Positions 10,725-20,352 of a stretch of 64,000 nt of DNA are shown piece by piece. Position numbers and translations under genes: made by a program. Location: assembly GCA_016748015.1 (NCBI GenBank), contig JAAOMT010000112.1:101547-165546 (forward strand). The letters run 5' to 3'. Source of the stretch: Geosiphon pyriformis. Lineage: Eukaryota; Glomeromycota; Glomeromycetes; Archaeosporales; Geosiphonaceae. Position 1 is the first letter of the stretch. Every line of letters begins with the position of its first letter. The notes under the pieces were generated by a model. It saw only the letters and a program-made list of their open reading frames with translations. It made no database searches and was not told where the DNA came from.

Positions 10725-12243
10725 CTAATCTTGTCTCATTTTTGAGAGACAATTAACATTGGTGTGGAGTTTTCCTGGTTTGTAATGTACAATGTATCGG
10801 TAATTAGCTAAAAATTCTGTCCATCAAGTTTGTTTTGCATTCAGCTGGGTGTTTTTGTTTTGAAGCCATTTAAGTCCAATATTATCAGTGATAATATCGA
10901 ATTTTTTGGGTCTGAGGTAAAGGTTGAAGTGATGTAGGGCCCAGATTACTACTGCAGTTTCTAATTCTGTTGCGGGGTAGTTTTTTTCGGCTGGCTTTAA
11001 TGTTCTACTAACATAAGCAATTACTCGCTCATTTCCATTGTCATCTAACTGTGATAGGATGGCACCAAAGGCAGTATAAGAGGCGTTAGTTGCTAACTGG
11101 AATCGGTTGCTGAAATCTGGATAGGCGAGGATTGGAGCTGTTGTGAGTTTTTCCTTAAGTATCTTGAAGGCATTTTGGTGTTCTTCTGTCCATTTGTATT
11201 TGACATTTTTAGTAGTAAGCTGGTTGAAGGGTTTTGCAATTTCTGAGAATCCTTTGATGAATTTTCAGTAATAGGATGCTAATCCAATAAATCCTCTTAA
11301 TTCTGTGGTATTTCGTGGAGTCTTGAAGTTCTTGACAATACTGATTTTTCCGGGGTCTGGTTTAATTCCATCTTTGCTAACAATGTGACCAAGAAAAGCT
11401 AAACTTGTTTTTCCAAAGTAGCATTTTTCAATGTTCAGTTTCAATCCTGCTTTCTGTAATCATTGAAAAACTTCTCGCAGGTGAATTAAATGTAGCTCGA
11501 AAGATGGTGAATAAACATCAGTGTTATCAAGATAAACTACTACTGATTTCCAAAGGAGGCCTTTGTAAACAACATCCATAAGTTTTTGGAATATTGCTGG
11601 TGTATTGCATAATCCAAAAGGCATTACATTGAACTCATAATTTCCTCCTTGAGTGGTGAATGCTGTTTTGGGGCGGTCTTTGGGATCCATAGCAACTTGT
11701 CAGTATCCACTTTCTAAATCTAATGTTGAAAAGTATTTGGACTTTCCAAGAGCATCCAACATGTCATCAATTCGGGGAAGAGAGTAGGCATCCCCAATGA
11801 TGACACTGTTGAGTTGTCAGTAATTAACACAAAATCATATCTTTCCATTTTTTTTTTAACTAGGACTACAGGTGAGGCCCATAGGCTCATTGATGGTTGA
11901 ATAAGCCCATTGTTAAGCATCTATTGTACTTCTTCTCAGATAAATTGGTGACTTTCTGGGACAACTTGGTAGGCTTGTTGTCGTCTTGGTTTGGCATCTC
12001 CTGTATAAATTTGGTGTTGAACCAAATCAGTTCTTCCTAAGTCATTGTTGTTTTTGGCTAAGATATCAGCAAATTCTGCAATTAGCTCTTTGAGCTGGGT
12101 CTGTTGTTGTGGTTCAAGTTGTCCCATGTTGATTTGAGATAGTTTTTCCATGACAACATGGTAGTTTTTAGAGTTAGGGTTTGGGTTGATTTTAGGTAGT
12201 GAATATCCAATAATTTCAGGGAAATCGGGGACTGTTTGGGGTA
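10725..12243 (-). pseudogene. Reverse transcriptase and RNase H of element B pol (broken)
   Basis: A gypsy RT with its landmarks: SLWASPVVLVKKK near 11860, a FCVNY block, LPRIDD, MPFGLCNTPAIFQ near 11600, the active-site box YLDN at 11523-11534 (family consensus Y-x-D-D, last Asp changed to Asn), and FLGH. RNase H follows (ILAYPDF, YTAFGAILSQ, ELETAVVIWAL, DNIGLKWLQ); the Asp of its first motif reads Asn. Stops include TGA at 11936, 11700, 11460, 11265 and 10824 and TAG at 11921. The frame shifts in a ten-T run at 11848-11857 and again near 10730. Some TGAs sit at conserved Trp, others at conserved Arg. Confidence 0.9.
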
Positions 12244-12562
12244 ATTCTTGTTAAAATATATTACTGTAAATAACTCCAATTTCTAAATTATTTAATAAAA
12301 TTATGGGGTAATTATTGGGGTTGTAAAAAGTAACTCGGATTTTCTTTGTTCTTTTTGGAATATAAATGTTTGGGATCAAAATATTATGTTCCAAGCAAAC
12401 TTGTTCATTGGACTCAAAAATTTGTTGTGTGGTTGTTGACTTTGGGCAGGTGTAGATTTCCGGATGTTCTCCAAAGGGTGAGATGGTAATTGGTTGTAGA
12501 AGTCTGAGAATCTGGTGGGATTCATTCTGTGTGTTAAGAGCTATATTAACTGGAACTGTGAA
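12244..12562 (-). other. Pol linker between dUTPase and RT
   Basis: The minus frame stays in register from the dUTPase end (TGA 12563-12565) to a TAA near 12253, about 100 codons without recognisable domain, rich in Ile/Asn/Pro. It probably is a spacer of the polyprotein; nothing suggests a separate gene. Confidence 0.5.
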
Positions 12563-13165
12563 TCATCCAGTTGAACCAAAACCTTGGGTTCCTTTATCAC
12601 TTTTTCCTAATTGTTCTCTTTGATTGACTAGTTGCAAACTCGAAATGTTGATTAAAGGTAGGTAAATAGCTTGGGCAATTTTTTCAGCATGTTCGATCTT
12701 GAATGGTTTGTCAGTTTCATTTTGAAGCATCACTGTTATGTCTCCAGTATATCTAGCATCAATTATTCCTCCTCTCACATTGATTCTTTTGCTTGCCAGA
12801 GAAGACCAGGAGGCGATTTGAACCATTGCTCTTGGCAGAATTTTGAGTGCAATTTTGAGGTTGATTTTTGTGAGAGATTTGGGTTTGAGAACAAAAGTAT
12901 CCTTGCCTAGATATCTTAGGTCATATCCAGCATTAATTTCGTGTGCTTTTTCAGGTTTTATTCCTTGTCCGTTGTTGTTGAAGTATTTAAGTTGTAAGGC
13001 AGGCTGATTTTTGATAAGGTAGATGGGTGTTGTTTCAATTTCTTTCATTTCTTCAGGTTCTCCAAATTCAATTTCATTCTCATCATTTTTGCTGGGCAAG
13101 GGAATACTAAGAGCATAGCATTCAGGACACCATTGTTCATCACAAAGCATAATGCATTCTTCACA
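12563..13165 (-). pseudogene. dUTPase domain within element B pol
   Basis: Trimeric dUTPase signature motifs appear in the right order: INAGYDL (motif 1, near 12935), a degenerate motif 2 (ASWSSLASKR), GGIIDARYTGDI with the catalytic Asp (motif 3, near 12770), AEKIAQAI (motif 4), and a Gly-rich GKSDKGTQGFGSTG at the end (motif 5, near 12570). The frame is open over 195 codons, better preserved than the rest of pol. It begins with a Cys-rich stretch (CEEC, CDEQWCPEC). Such an enzyme would hydrolyse dUTP and limit uracil in cDNA. Retroviruses place dUTPase elsewhere; here it lies between protease and RT. Confidence 0.9.
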
Positions 13166-13885
13166 TAATGTTCATTTGCTCTAATCGTTGAATTTGAGCT
13201 TCTTGGGTCGGGTAGGTGTGACTTGCAATTTGGTGGTAGACTTCTACTTCATCTTCGTAATCAAATCTAGCTAATTCCAGAGTGTATTCAATGTATTCTG
13301 CTTCCTTCATTTGACGAACATCTTCTTTGGTAGCTCCATTAATTAATGCCATTGCTAAGTCGAAAATCATCTCGGCATCATAAGGGTAGTGATAAAGTTT
13401 GTTGAGAGCACTGTTGTATGCTGCATAAAAGGGTGTTCCTCTTTTTACTTTTTCTGAAATTGATAAAGCATATTGGCAGGTCTGATCACAGACGCCTCTT
13501 TTCATTGCTACATCAATCCAATTGCATTCTTCTGGTAGCATATCTCCACAAGTCAAACAAAAAGTGTTGTCACATTTTCCGCTTCTTTTTATTAGATGGC
13601 CCTATTGCTTTCTGTAACAAGCCTTGCAGTAATAACAAGTATGATTCTCATATTCTTCTTCAGGTGAAATGCAGACTCCCATTGACGATAGTTTCTTGTG
13701 GCAGTCCTTATATTTAAGGGGAATATAGAGGCATTGTTTCCTTGGTTTGGGTTTCGAGTAAAGTATATTCCATCCAGAGGTTTCGGGTTTAGTGTGTGGG
13801 ATAAAATGTTCTTGTTCTGTTTCATCAGCCCAGTTGGACATTGATCCAAGAGCCATGAATGTTTTGATTATTGGTTTTTCTTCTT
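13161..13885 (-). pseudogene. Cys-rich region of element B pol between protease and dUTPase (unknown)
   Basis: About 240 codons in one minus frame from the end of the protease, interrupted once by TAG near 13605 and closed by TGA at 13161-13163. It contains Cys-x2-Cys pairs (CYYCKAC near 13640; CDNTFCLTCGDM near 13560; CDQTC near 13480), then an acidic helical stretch rich in Glu and Tyr. The pairs suggest zinc binding, but I recognise no family. The dUTPase follows in the +1 frame. Element A has the start of the same linker at positions 1-80, so the region belongs to the element. Confidence 0.6.
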
Positions 13886-13914
13886 CTGGTTCAAATTCAA
13901 AAGCCGGGGTTTTT

Positions 13915-14330
13915 TCAGAGCACTTGGTAGGAGATTGTTAACTCTTGTGTTTCCCAATTCAGATTAGCATTGGCTTTTTGAAGCCAATCATTTCCGACGA
14001 GAGCTTGATACTGGGGTGCATCCATTACAAGAACTTTGACTGGAATGGTGATTCCATCAAGAGTGAATGGAAAATTGTCAATTTCTCCTACTGGGGTCTT
14101 TTTCATGCCATCGGCAGTGACAATTACTGTTTGAGCTGGTCGGTTGACATTTTTTTTCAACTGTTGCATTAACTGGTAGATAATAATGCTTCCGGTGGAT
14201 CCACTGTCTAGGATCAAGCAAATTGGCTTTCCTTCTACTTCAGCTTTTGTGTACATTGCAGTGATGGCTTTTTGCTCATTAGCCACTATATTGCTAAGCA
14301 AGAATGGTGATTCATTTGCTTCAAATTCAA
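13915..14330 (-). pseudogene. Retropepsin of element B (active site intact)
   Basis: Aspartic protease with the catalytic Asp-Ser-Gly at 14205-14213 (LILDSGSTGS), a GEIDNFPF strand and the GNDWLQKA block near 13990. Compared with element A the C-terminal part lacks about 15-20 residues and then shifts frame at 13915, so a deletion has cut the link to the downstream domains. The protease core itself is unbroken. Confidence 0.88.
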
Positions 14331-16205
14331 AAGGAAAATATCAAAGAGATTGGCATTTTCAGCAATTTGGGCTGGTGGAATAGTAGTGTGGTTATGAGAA
14401 GGGTTTTGTTGTTGTTGTGCTGTAGCTCTACCTTCCGAGAGTGCAGTATGGTGAAAATCCTGTTCTTCCGGCATTGTTAAATAACTGGGTTGAGTGTGGT
14501 AGTGGTTGGGTCTTGGTTGAGTGGTATTTTAGGAAGCTAATTGGTTGTTCAAACTGATTCTACTGTTGTTTACTTGGTATCGGTTTTGTGGTGTGAATTG
14601 ATTTTGTGTAATCAGTCTTCAAGCAGTTACTTGATAATGTTGTGTGGGTGGTTGTTGGTATTGCTGTTGGATTAGTTGTGAGATGGGCTGATAATAGTTA
14701 TTTTGGTATTGGGGTCTTGGTGGATAGTAAGCTGGTGGTGATGGTTGATAATAAGATTGCTGTGGTGAAGAGTAACATTGATTACCCCTATTTTGTTGGT
14801 CTCGTTGTAGCTTTCTGCAATTTCTTTTTCAGTGGCCAGAGATTCTACAGTAATGGCAATTCTGGGGCTGGTTATTGGAAAGTGGTGTAAAGTTATTTTG
14901 ATTTTGTCTTTGGGGTGGTTGATATCTTTGTTGTTGTTAGTTGGTAAAATAGTTTTCAATCTTCTTTGTGAGTTGGTCAATTTTTTTCTCAGCTGCTGAG
15001 CTGGTTTCTCCAATTGCCAAATTTACAAGTTTTGTACAATTGGTCTCTTCTATAGCCATTTCGTATCTTTTCACATGCTGTATGGCAGAGTTTAAATCTT
15101 CTGGTGCATGTGAGTGAACCTTTTTAATTAGTTTATCTTTTAGACCAGCGATAAATTGATCCAAGATTTGAGCATCAGAATAATAATCGTTTGTCTCGAG
15201 TTGGCAAATCCATCTGAGAAGTTTGTTGAATTTCTCAATATAAGTCATAACGGATTCAGAGGGTTCTTGTTTAATATTTCAAAAACAATTGTGAAGAGTG
15301 ATGGAGGTATTATTGTCAGTGAACTGTTTAAGGAAGGCTGCTTTGAAAGCATTCCAATTATTGAATGGGGCGGCCAGGTTTTCAAACCATTCTCCTGCTG
15401 TTCCTTTAAGAAAGTATGGAATTGTTCTTAACATTCTGGTGGCATTCCATCCATTTGCATCTCCAGCTTTAGTAACTTGGTTGAGCCATTCTTGAGGACT
15501 GGTCTCAATGTCTTCTCCATTAAAGTCAGGGATTTTTGCAATGTATGTTGTCATTTTGTCTTCTTTGTTTTCACTGTTTATTGATTCTTCTTCAGTTATT
15601 TCAGAGTTGTTTTCTTCATTTGCTGCTGTCTTAGAATGTTCACTTTGATTTTCAGCTAGAAAATCAAGGAGATTGGAACTAGTTTAAAGGGGTTTTTGTT
15701 GTCTGATGGGACTTCTGAGTGATGTAAAATCTTCTGGTCTTGCAAATCGATTCAAGGGTGAATTGGATGTTTGTGCTTGTGCAAGTGAAACTGGAAAAGG
15801 TGTGATAGTAAGTGGAAGTTTTGAGCTGGTTCCTTGTTCAGGTGTTTGTAGATGTTTGAATGATATTTTGGGAGTATTGGGTGTTGTGTGAACAGGTTGG
15901 TTATCTTTTTGTCTTTTGTTGCTACTGGTTTCAGGTTCAGATTCGAGTTCAAAGGCAAATTGTGCATTTGTAGAATATTTTTCTTCACAGAATCGAATGA
16001 TATTATAATCAAGTTCCTCAAAATAAGTAGTGCAAGCTTCAGCACTAATGTTTTCTGATTCAGTATTGGAATAGTGTAGTATGTTCTCAAGAAGATCTTT
16101 TTTAATTGTTGTAATGTTATAGTTCCCAAAGAGGTAGTCGTTGATTTGATTTTCGATGTATTGAAAAAGTGTTTTCTTGAAAGCTATGATTCTGTTGTGT
16201 ATTTA
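14331..16205 (-). pseudogene. Gag polyprotein of element B (broken)
   Basis: A minus frame beginning near 16200 gives an acidic, Thr/Gln-rich N-terminal region of about 170 codons. A gag core follows (EWLNQV, FLKGTAGEWFENLAAPFNNW near 15360-15480; SVMTYIEKFNKLL near 15240) and then a CCHC zinc knuckle at 14817-14858 (CHYCRISGH). The knuckle contains a TGA (14829-14831) at the usual Trp position. The C-terminal tail is Gln/Tyr/Pro-rich. Other stops are near 15682 (TAA), 15279 (TGA) and 14937 (TAA). This protein would form the particle and bind RNA. Confidence 0.82.
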
Positions 16206-16300
16206 AAATCATTGTTTGCAGTGTATAAATCGATTGATAGTACTCTAAGGTTGTGATGTCTGAGGTGGTCGCCACTTTGAATTTGTTGCTGTATTATTTC

Positions 16301-16317
16301 CGTGGGAGAGCACCAAA
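16301..16317 (-). other. Putative primer-binding site of element B
   Basis: Directly after the 5' LTR on the minus strand stands TTTGGTGCTCTCCCACG. The TGG start fits pairing with a tRNA CCA tail. I cannot name the tRNA from memory. Confidence 0.55.
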
Positions 16318-17298
16318 TGTTACCGGAGGTTTTTGGTCTCTTTTCTTAAATGTTGGTAATGTTGATTTGCTGTGAATTCACGTTTTCAGGAAGTAGTTGA
16401 ACCTCCAATAACTGAATTTATCTTCAAATTATCTCCTATAATTTGAACTGCTGGGCTTATAAGTAAAATAGCCAATTCTGTGCCAATTGCTTTATGTAGT
16501 TACGTTGTAGTAAACGTCAACTCTTTCCCAGAAATTGCTTGTCTGGAAGCTCACTAAAAATGTGTAGTTATTTTGCTGTGAAAGTCAACTCTTCTACAGG
16601 AATCTTGTCTGTAGGCTACCTTAATAATTGTAATAAGAAAAATAAAAGAAAATAAAAGAAATGTAAAAGAAATAGAATTTTGTCAAGAGAAACGTTTTTT
16701 ATCTGGGCCTGGAGTCACTAACAGTTTACTGAAATTGGTAGCTAATCAATTTCAAAATGTTAGTTGGGTTTTGGGGATTTTTCAAGTACAATAATTAAAG
16801 AATTTGGTTTTTTTTTGAATTATTTGATATTTATTTCTTTTTGTGTATATAGGAACGGTTTTAAGAGATAAATCTAAAGTAAGATACATTTTCTCAAAGA
16901 GAGAAGCTCTTCTTTTATACAACTTGTTGTAACACTATTCTATGAACTTGAACTTTGCTATTTTCTACAATTTTGCTGAACTAAAGATACATTTCGGTGA
17001 ACTACAAGTTATTCGGCAAACTATTAGATATTTCAGTGAACTATCAATTATTTCAGCAAATTTCTACAAATTTTGGTGAACTTCTGAATGTTACATAGTT
17101 CGGGGTATTGCATGATTGATCATCGCAATTAGGTTACATTTGTGTTGTGTACAATTTGGGTTATTAATTAAATGATAATTTTGGACATTTTTGCTAATAT
17201 AATAAATGATTATTTGAAATGATAATATATGCTAATTAATGATAGGAATTATAAGATAATTTCATGCTAAATAATATCTCTAATTTCATCTGGTAACA
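16318..17298 (-). repeat. 5' LTR of element B
   Basis: 981 bp, TGTTACC...CCGGTAACA on the minus strand. The pair partner is the interrupted LTR at 6513-8482. It should hold the promoter; an AT-rich TATA-like segment lies inside, but I cannot place the start site. Confidence 0.95.
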
Positions 17299-19540
17299 GT
17301 GCTAACCAGAAAGCCACCCAATGACAAATTACACCTAGAGAAAATATGCACCACACCTGCCAAAAAATTATTAAGAGGATTGATCTTCACATGGACTGGA
17401 CACTGCAAAGGATATAGTGAATGCCAGCAGAGGACCTGCAGATCATGTAACCAGTGAGAAAATAGATACCCCAAAATCCCAACAGAGTTTGCAAAAGAAA
17501 TGACTGAAGCCAATTTACTCTCAGCCTGAACCTATTCAAAAGTCTTCAAACCATACAGAGAGAGATAATGAATCACATTATTGGGGAAATCACACGGCAA
17601 ATCAGACTTAGATCTTAAGCCCTATGAATCAAAGTGTCCCACTTTCTACAAGCACTAATAGGAACATAACTGAACTGTGTTCTATATCCAACAATAGGAA
17701 AAAGGACTGCTGAAACCAAATATGAAAACTGCTTATCAGACACTGCCTTTTTTAGAACCAAATTAGAAAAGAACTGGACATCAGAATGTGTCTTAGCCAA
17801 GTTAGGCTTCAAAAGACCCTCAGTTGACAAATAGATCTCCAAATAGCAATGTGATTCCTCCTTCTTGGCAATAGAAATAGGTAACCTGCTAATCAACAAA
17901 GAGAAAGCCATACCATCACAATTAATGGGGATGGCAACAGTCTTATTATTATTAATTGAAATGTTATTGATATCAAAAAATTCACTAGCAATGGTGAGAA
18001 TGTGCTGTGTAGCACTTCGACTGCTGCCAACTTATATAGTATTATCAACAAAAGCACCCACTACAAAAAATGAAGATACACCAGCCTGAGACTCAGTACA
18101 ATTACATCCAGAAATAAAATGAGAATTCAATCTGTAACCACACCCATCTGCCTGTCTCTTAACTTTACACAAAAAGTGATCATAAAAGATGCACCAAAGG
18201 AGTGGTGAGAACACCTCCCCCTGGTCCAAGTCATCATGCACCTTATACCCATCTGTCAAACCAAAATCTGTCATAACTCTGTTGACACAACCATTGTGGA
18301 TGCCACCAAAAAACCTAATAAACCTGCTGCACATTTTTATTCTAACCATACTGTCCCAAAGGTGTTCCCACCCAACAAAATCATAAGCTTTCCGCATGTT
18401 CTGCAATACCAACCAGAGCTTATGATTCTTCTCCAAAGCATCCTCAATAACTGAACCAATGGCAAAAATGGGAGACTGTGTCATTGTGCCCTTCAAAACT
18501 GAAAAATTGTCCCCATACAGAACATCAAAAGTACTACAAGCCAACGAGATCCTATCTAAAAGAATCTTGGAGAGAATCTTGCAGGCAGTCTCAATCAAGA
18601 CAATAGGTCAAGTGTTTGTAAGAACTCCTTCCCACTCATACGGCTTAGGAATCATTGAAACCCAAGCTTCCTTCCAAGCATTAGACACAGACTCACAAAT
18701 CAAACAAGAATTTAGAAGCACCAAAAGCATATCCAAAATTGATTTGTCACAGTGTTTCCAGAGCTTGTTCGAAATCTCAGAGAGACCAGCAGTCTTGCCT
18801 TCAGGCAGACTAGAAACCACACTGAACAACTCATTGAAACCAATGGGACACATTACACCAGAAAACACACCATCAAAAACATACTCCAAAGGCTTGTATT
18901 GGCGAGACCAATTATCAGAGATATCAGGCACCACCTTGTGCTTCCTGGTCCAGCCTTCCATGATTTCATCCACCCTAGCTTTGACTAAGCTGGGCTCCAA
19001 AATCAACTCGTCATCTACAACTAGATAATCCAGTACCATTTTGCGAAAGGAACACTCCAAAACACTTCTGATGGTGCAACCCTTGTCTGATTCAAAACTC
19101 TCCATTCTTCTATCAATAGCTGCTCTGATACGGGATTTCTTAGTATGTCTGAATTCCAGCAACTTAGCAGAGCGGTAAGACTTCCTCGCCTTAGCCAGAG
19201 CTGAGTAAATTATGTTAAAATTGGAACCTGACAGAAACAAAAACTTCACCACCGAAGCACTATTAATGTTAAGCCTCTCCCACGTATTTAACAATGATGC
19301 AAATTCTACACTAGACATCAAACAAGATGCCTTAACCAGCTTGGATACAAGCAACTCAAGCTTGTAAAACCTAGAAGAACCCTTGGTAAAAATCTCATCA
19401 TAACCCTTAAACCATTTCTTTTTGAATGTTCCAACCACTGAGAGAATCATTATTTTGTGCACAATGTCCCACATAGCATCCAAATTTGAAAATTCCACAA
19501 AGGCAGTGAAATCACTTGAACACATTATGCCATTGGTCAA
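17299..19540 (-). pseudogene. LINE copy B ORF2, reverse transcriptase part
   Basis: The RT follows a linker with a coiled, basic segment (19540-18900). Conserved blocks: EGKTAGLSEISNKLW near 18790, AWVSMIPKPYEW near 18650, LVLQNMRKAYDFVGWEHL near 18390, LDQGEVFSPLLW near 18220 and the catalytic box AFVDNTI near 18040, where the second Asp of F-x-D-D reads Asn (codon AAT, 18041-18043). Stops: TGA at 18608 at a conserved Arg, TAA at the Trp after the active-site box (18032). A one-base frameshift lies near 17615. The sequence stops at the gypsy insertion (17298) and resumes at 6512. Confidence 0.88.
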
Positions 19541-19561
19541 CGTAGCATCCTTAAAATTGTT

Positions 19562-20347
19562 CTACTCTTTCTCGCTAGCATCTCCAAAATCAAACTTCCA
19601 ATGATTTTTATTAGTCTGCTTGCACATTGAGTTCAGCTGAGAGTCAAGCAAGCCACCCAAGCCCACAAAAACAGAAACAGCTTTATGATCAGTATCAAAA
19701 AAGTTCTTGACACCAGTCACATCATGATCCACCACAGTATTGATCAAGCTTGAAGAGACGAACATATAGTCAATAGTCTTGACAACACCACAAGAGTTAC
19801 CCCATGTCGGCATCTTAGCAAGCACACTTCCACTCAAAGCATTAACCAGACCCAGATCAGAGCATTTTTTGAAACTGGCACTTTTACGAGCACCATCCTC
19901 ATTGAAGTCACCACCCAAGACCACAAAAGATGATTCATTTACTGCCTTAGTAATCAAAGAATTGATGTCGCCAGCCTGTAAGAATTGGACACTTGAAGAG
20001 GCACCAGCATAGAGACCCAAAACAAAAACCGAAAGCTTATTCTTGAAGAGAAGTTTGATGGAGAGAAGCCAACCGGGCACCTCAGAAACCTTACAAACAT
20101 GTTTAGCCAAAGAATTGTTCATGACAATTGCCACACCAGAACCAAGACAACCAGAATCCAAACCAGAAGTGAACATCCGAACACCATTAAACTTGTCAGC
20201 GATCCACGGTCTAACCTTATCTCTAAGTTTAGATTTTGTGAAAATTGAAACCAAATTACCCATATCAAAGTGCCAGTGAACAATATCTGCCTGTTTAGCA
20301 GAGTTATTCAAGCCCCGAACATTACAAGTAGCAAACTTCCAAACCAA
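19562..20347 (-). pseudogene. LINE copy B ORF2, AP-like endonuclease domain
   Basis: 260 codons of an exonuclease-endonuclease-phosphatase fold: CNVRGLNN near the N-terminus, GGDFNEDG near 19910, the IDYMF strand, and a DTDHKAV box near 19690 equivalent to the catalytic SDH. The Glu of the T-E-T/S-K-L motif reads Lys here (FTKSKLR near 20235), a G-to-A type change that should kill nicking activity. No ATG is at the expected start; a TTG stands at 20347. ORF1 ends six bases upstream. Confidence 0.85.
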
Positions 20348-20352
20348 CTAAC

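Larger units (their letters stand above)
6513..17298 (-). mobile_element. Gypsy-type (Metaviridae) LTR retrotransposon B with dUTPase and extra 3' ORF
   Basis: Complete but inactive element of 10.8 kb read on the minus strand: 5' LTR (17298-16318), primer-binding site, gag, protease, Cys-rich region, dUTPase, RT, RNase H, integrase, an extra ORF, polypurine tract and 3' LTR (8482-6513). RT-RNase H before integrase defines the gypsy/Ty3 class. It is flanked by a 4-bp target duplication, GCGC (6509-6512) and GTGC (17299-17302), with one transition. All protein regions carry stops or frameshifts. A 984-bp inverted solo LTR lies in the 3' LTR and accounts for part of the length. Confidence 0.93.

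Noticed and set aside
9530-14831. UGA read as tryptophan in gypsy element B
   Set aside because: TGA occurs at conserved Trp positions in the zinc knuckle, RT (SGYW, QWLQ, YYWK) and integrase (KWDGPF), which first suggested a recoded element. But TGA also stands at conserved Arg positions (RT before FCV, after VNY; RNase H before WTEF), the Trp of the integrase YYWP box is TAG, Gln positions show TAG and TAA, and many Trp are plain TGG. Transition decay explains all of it.
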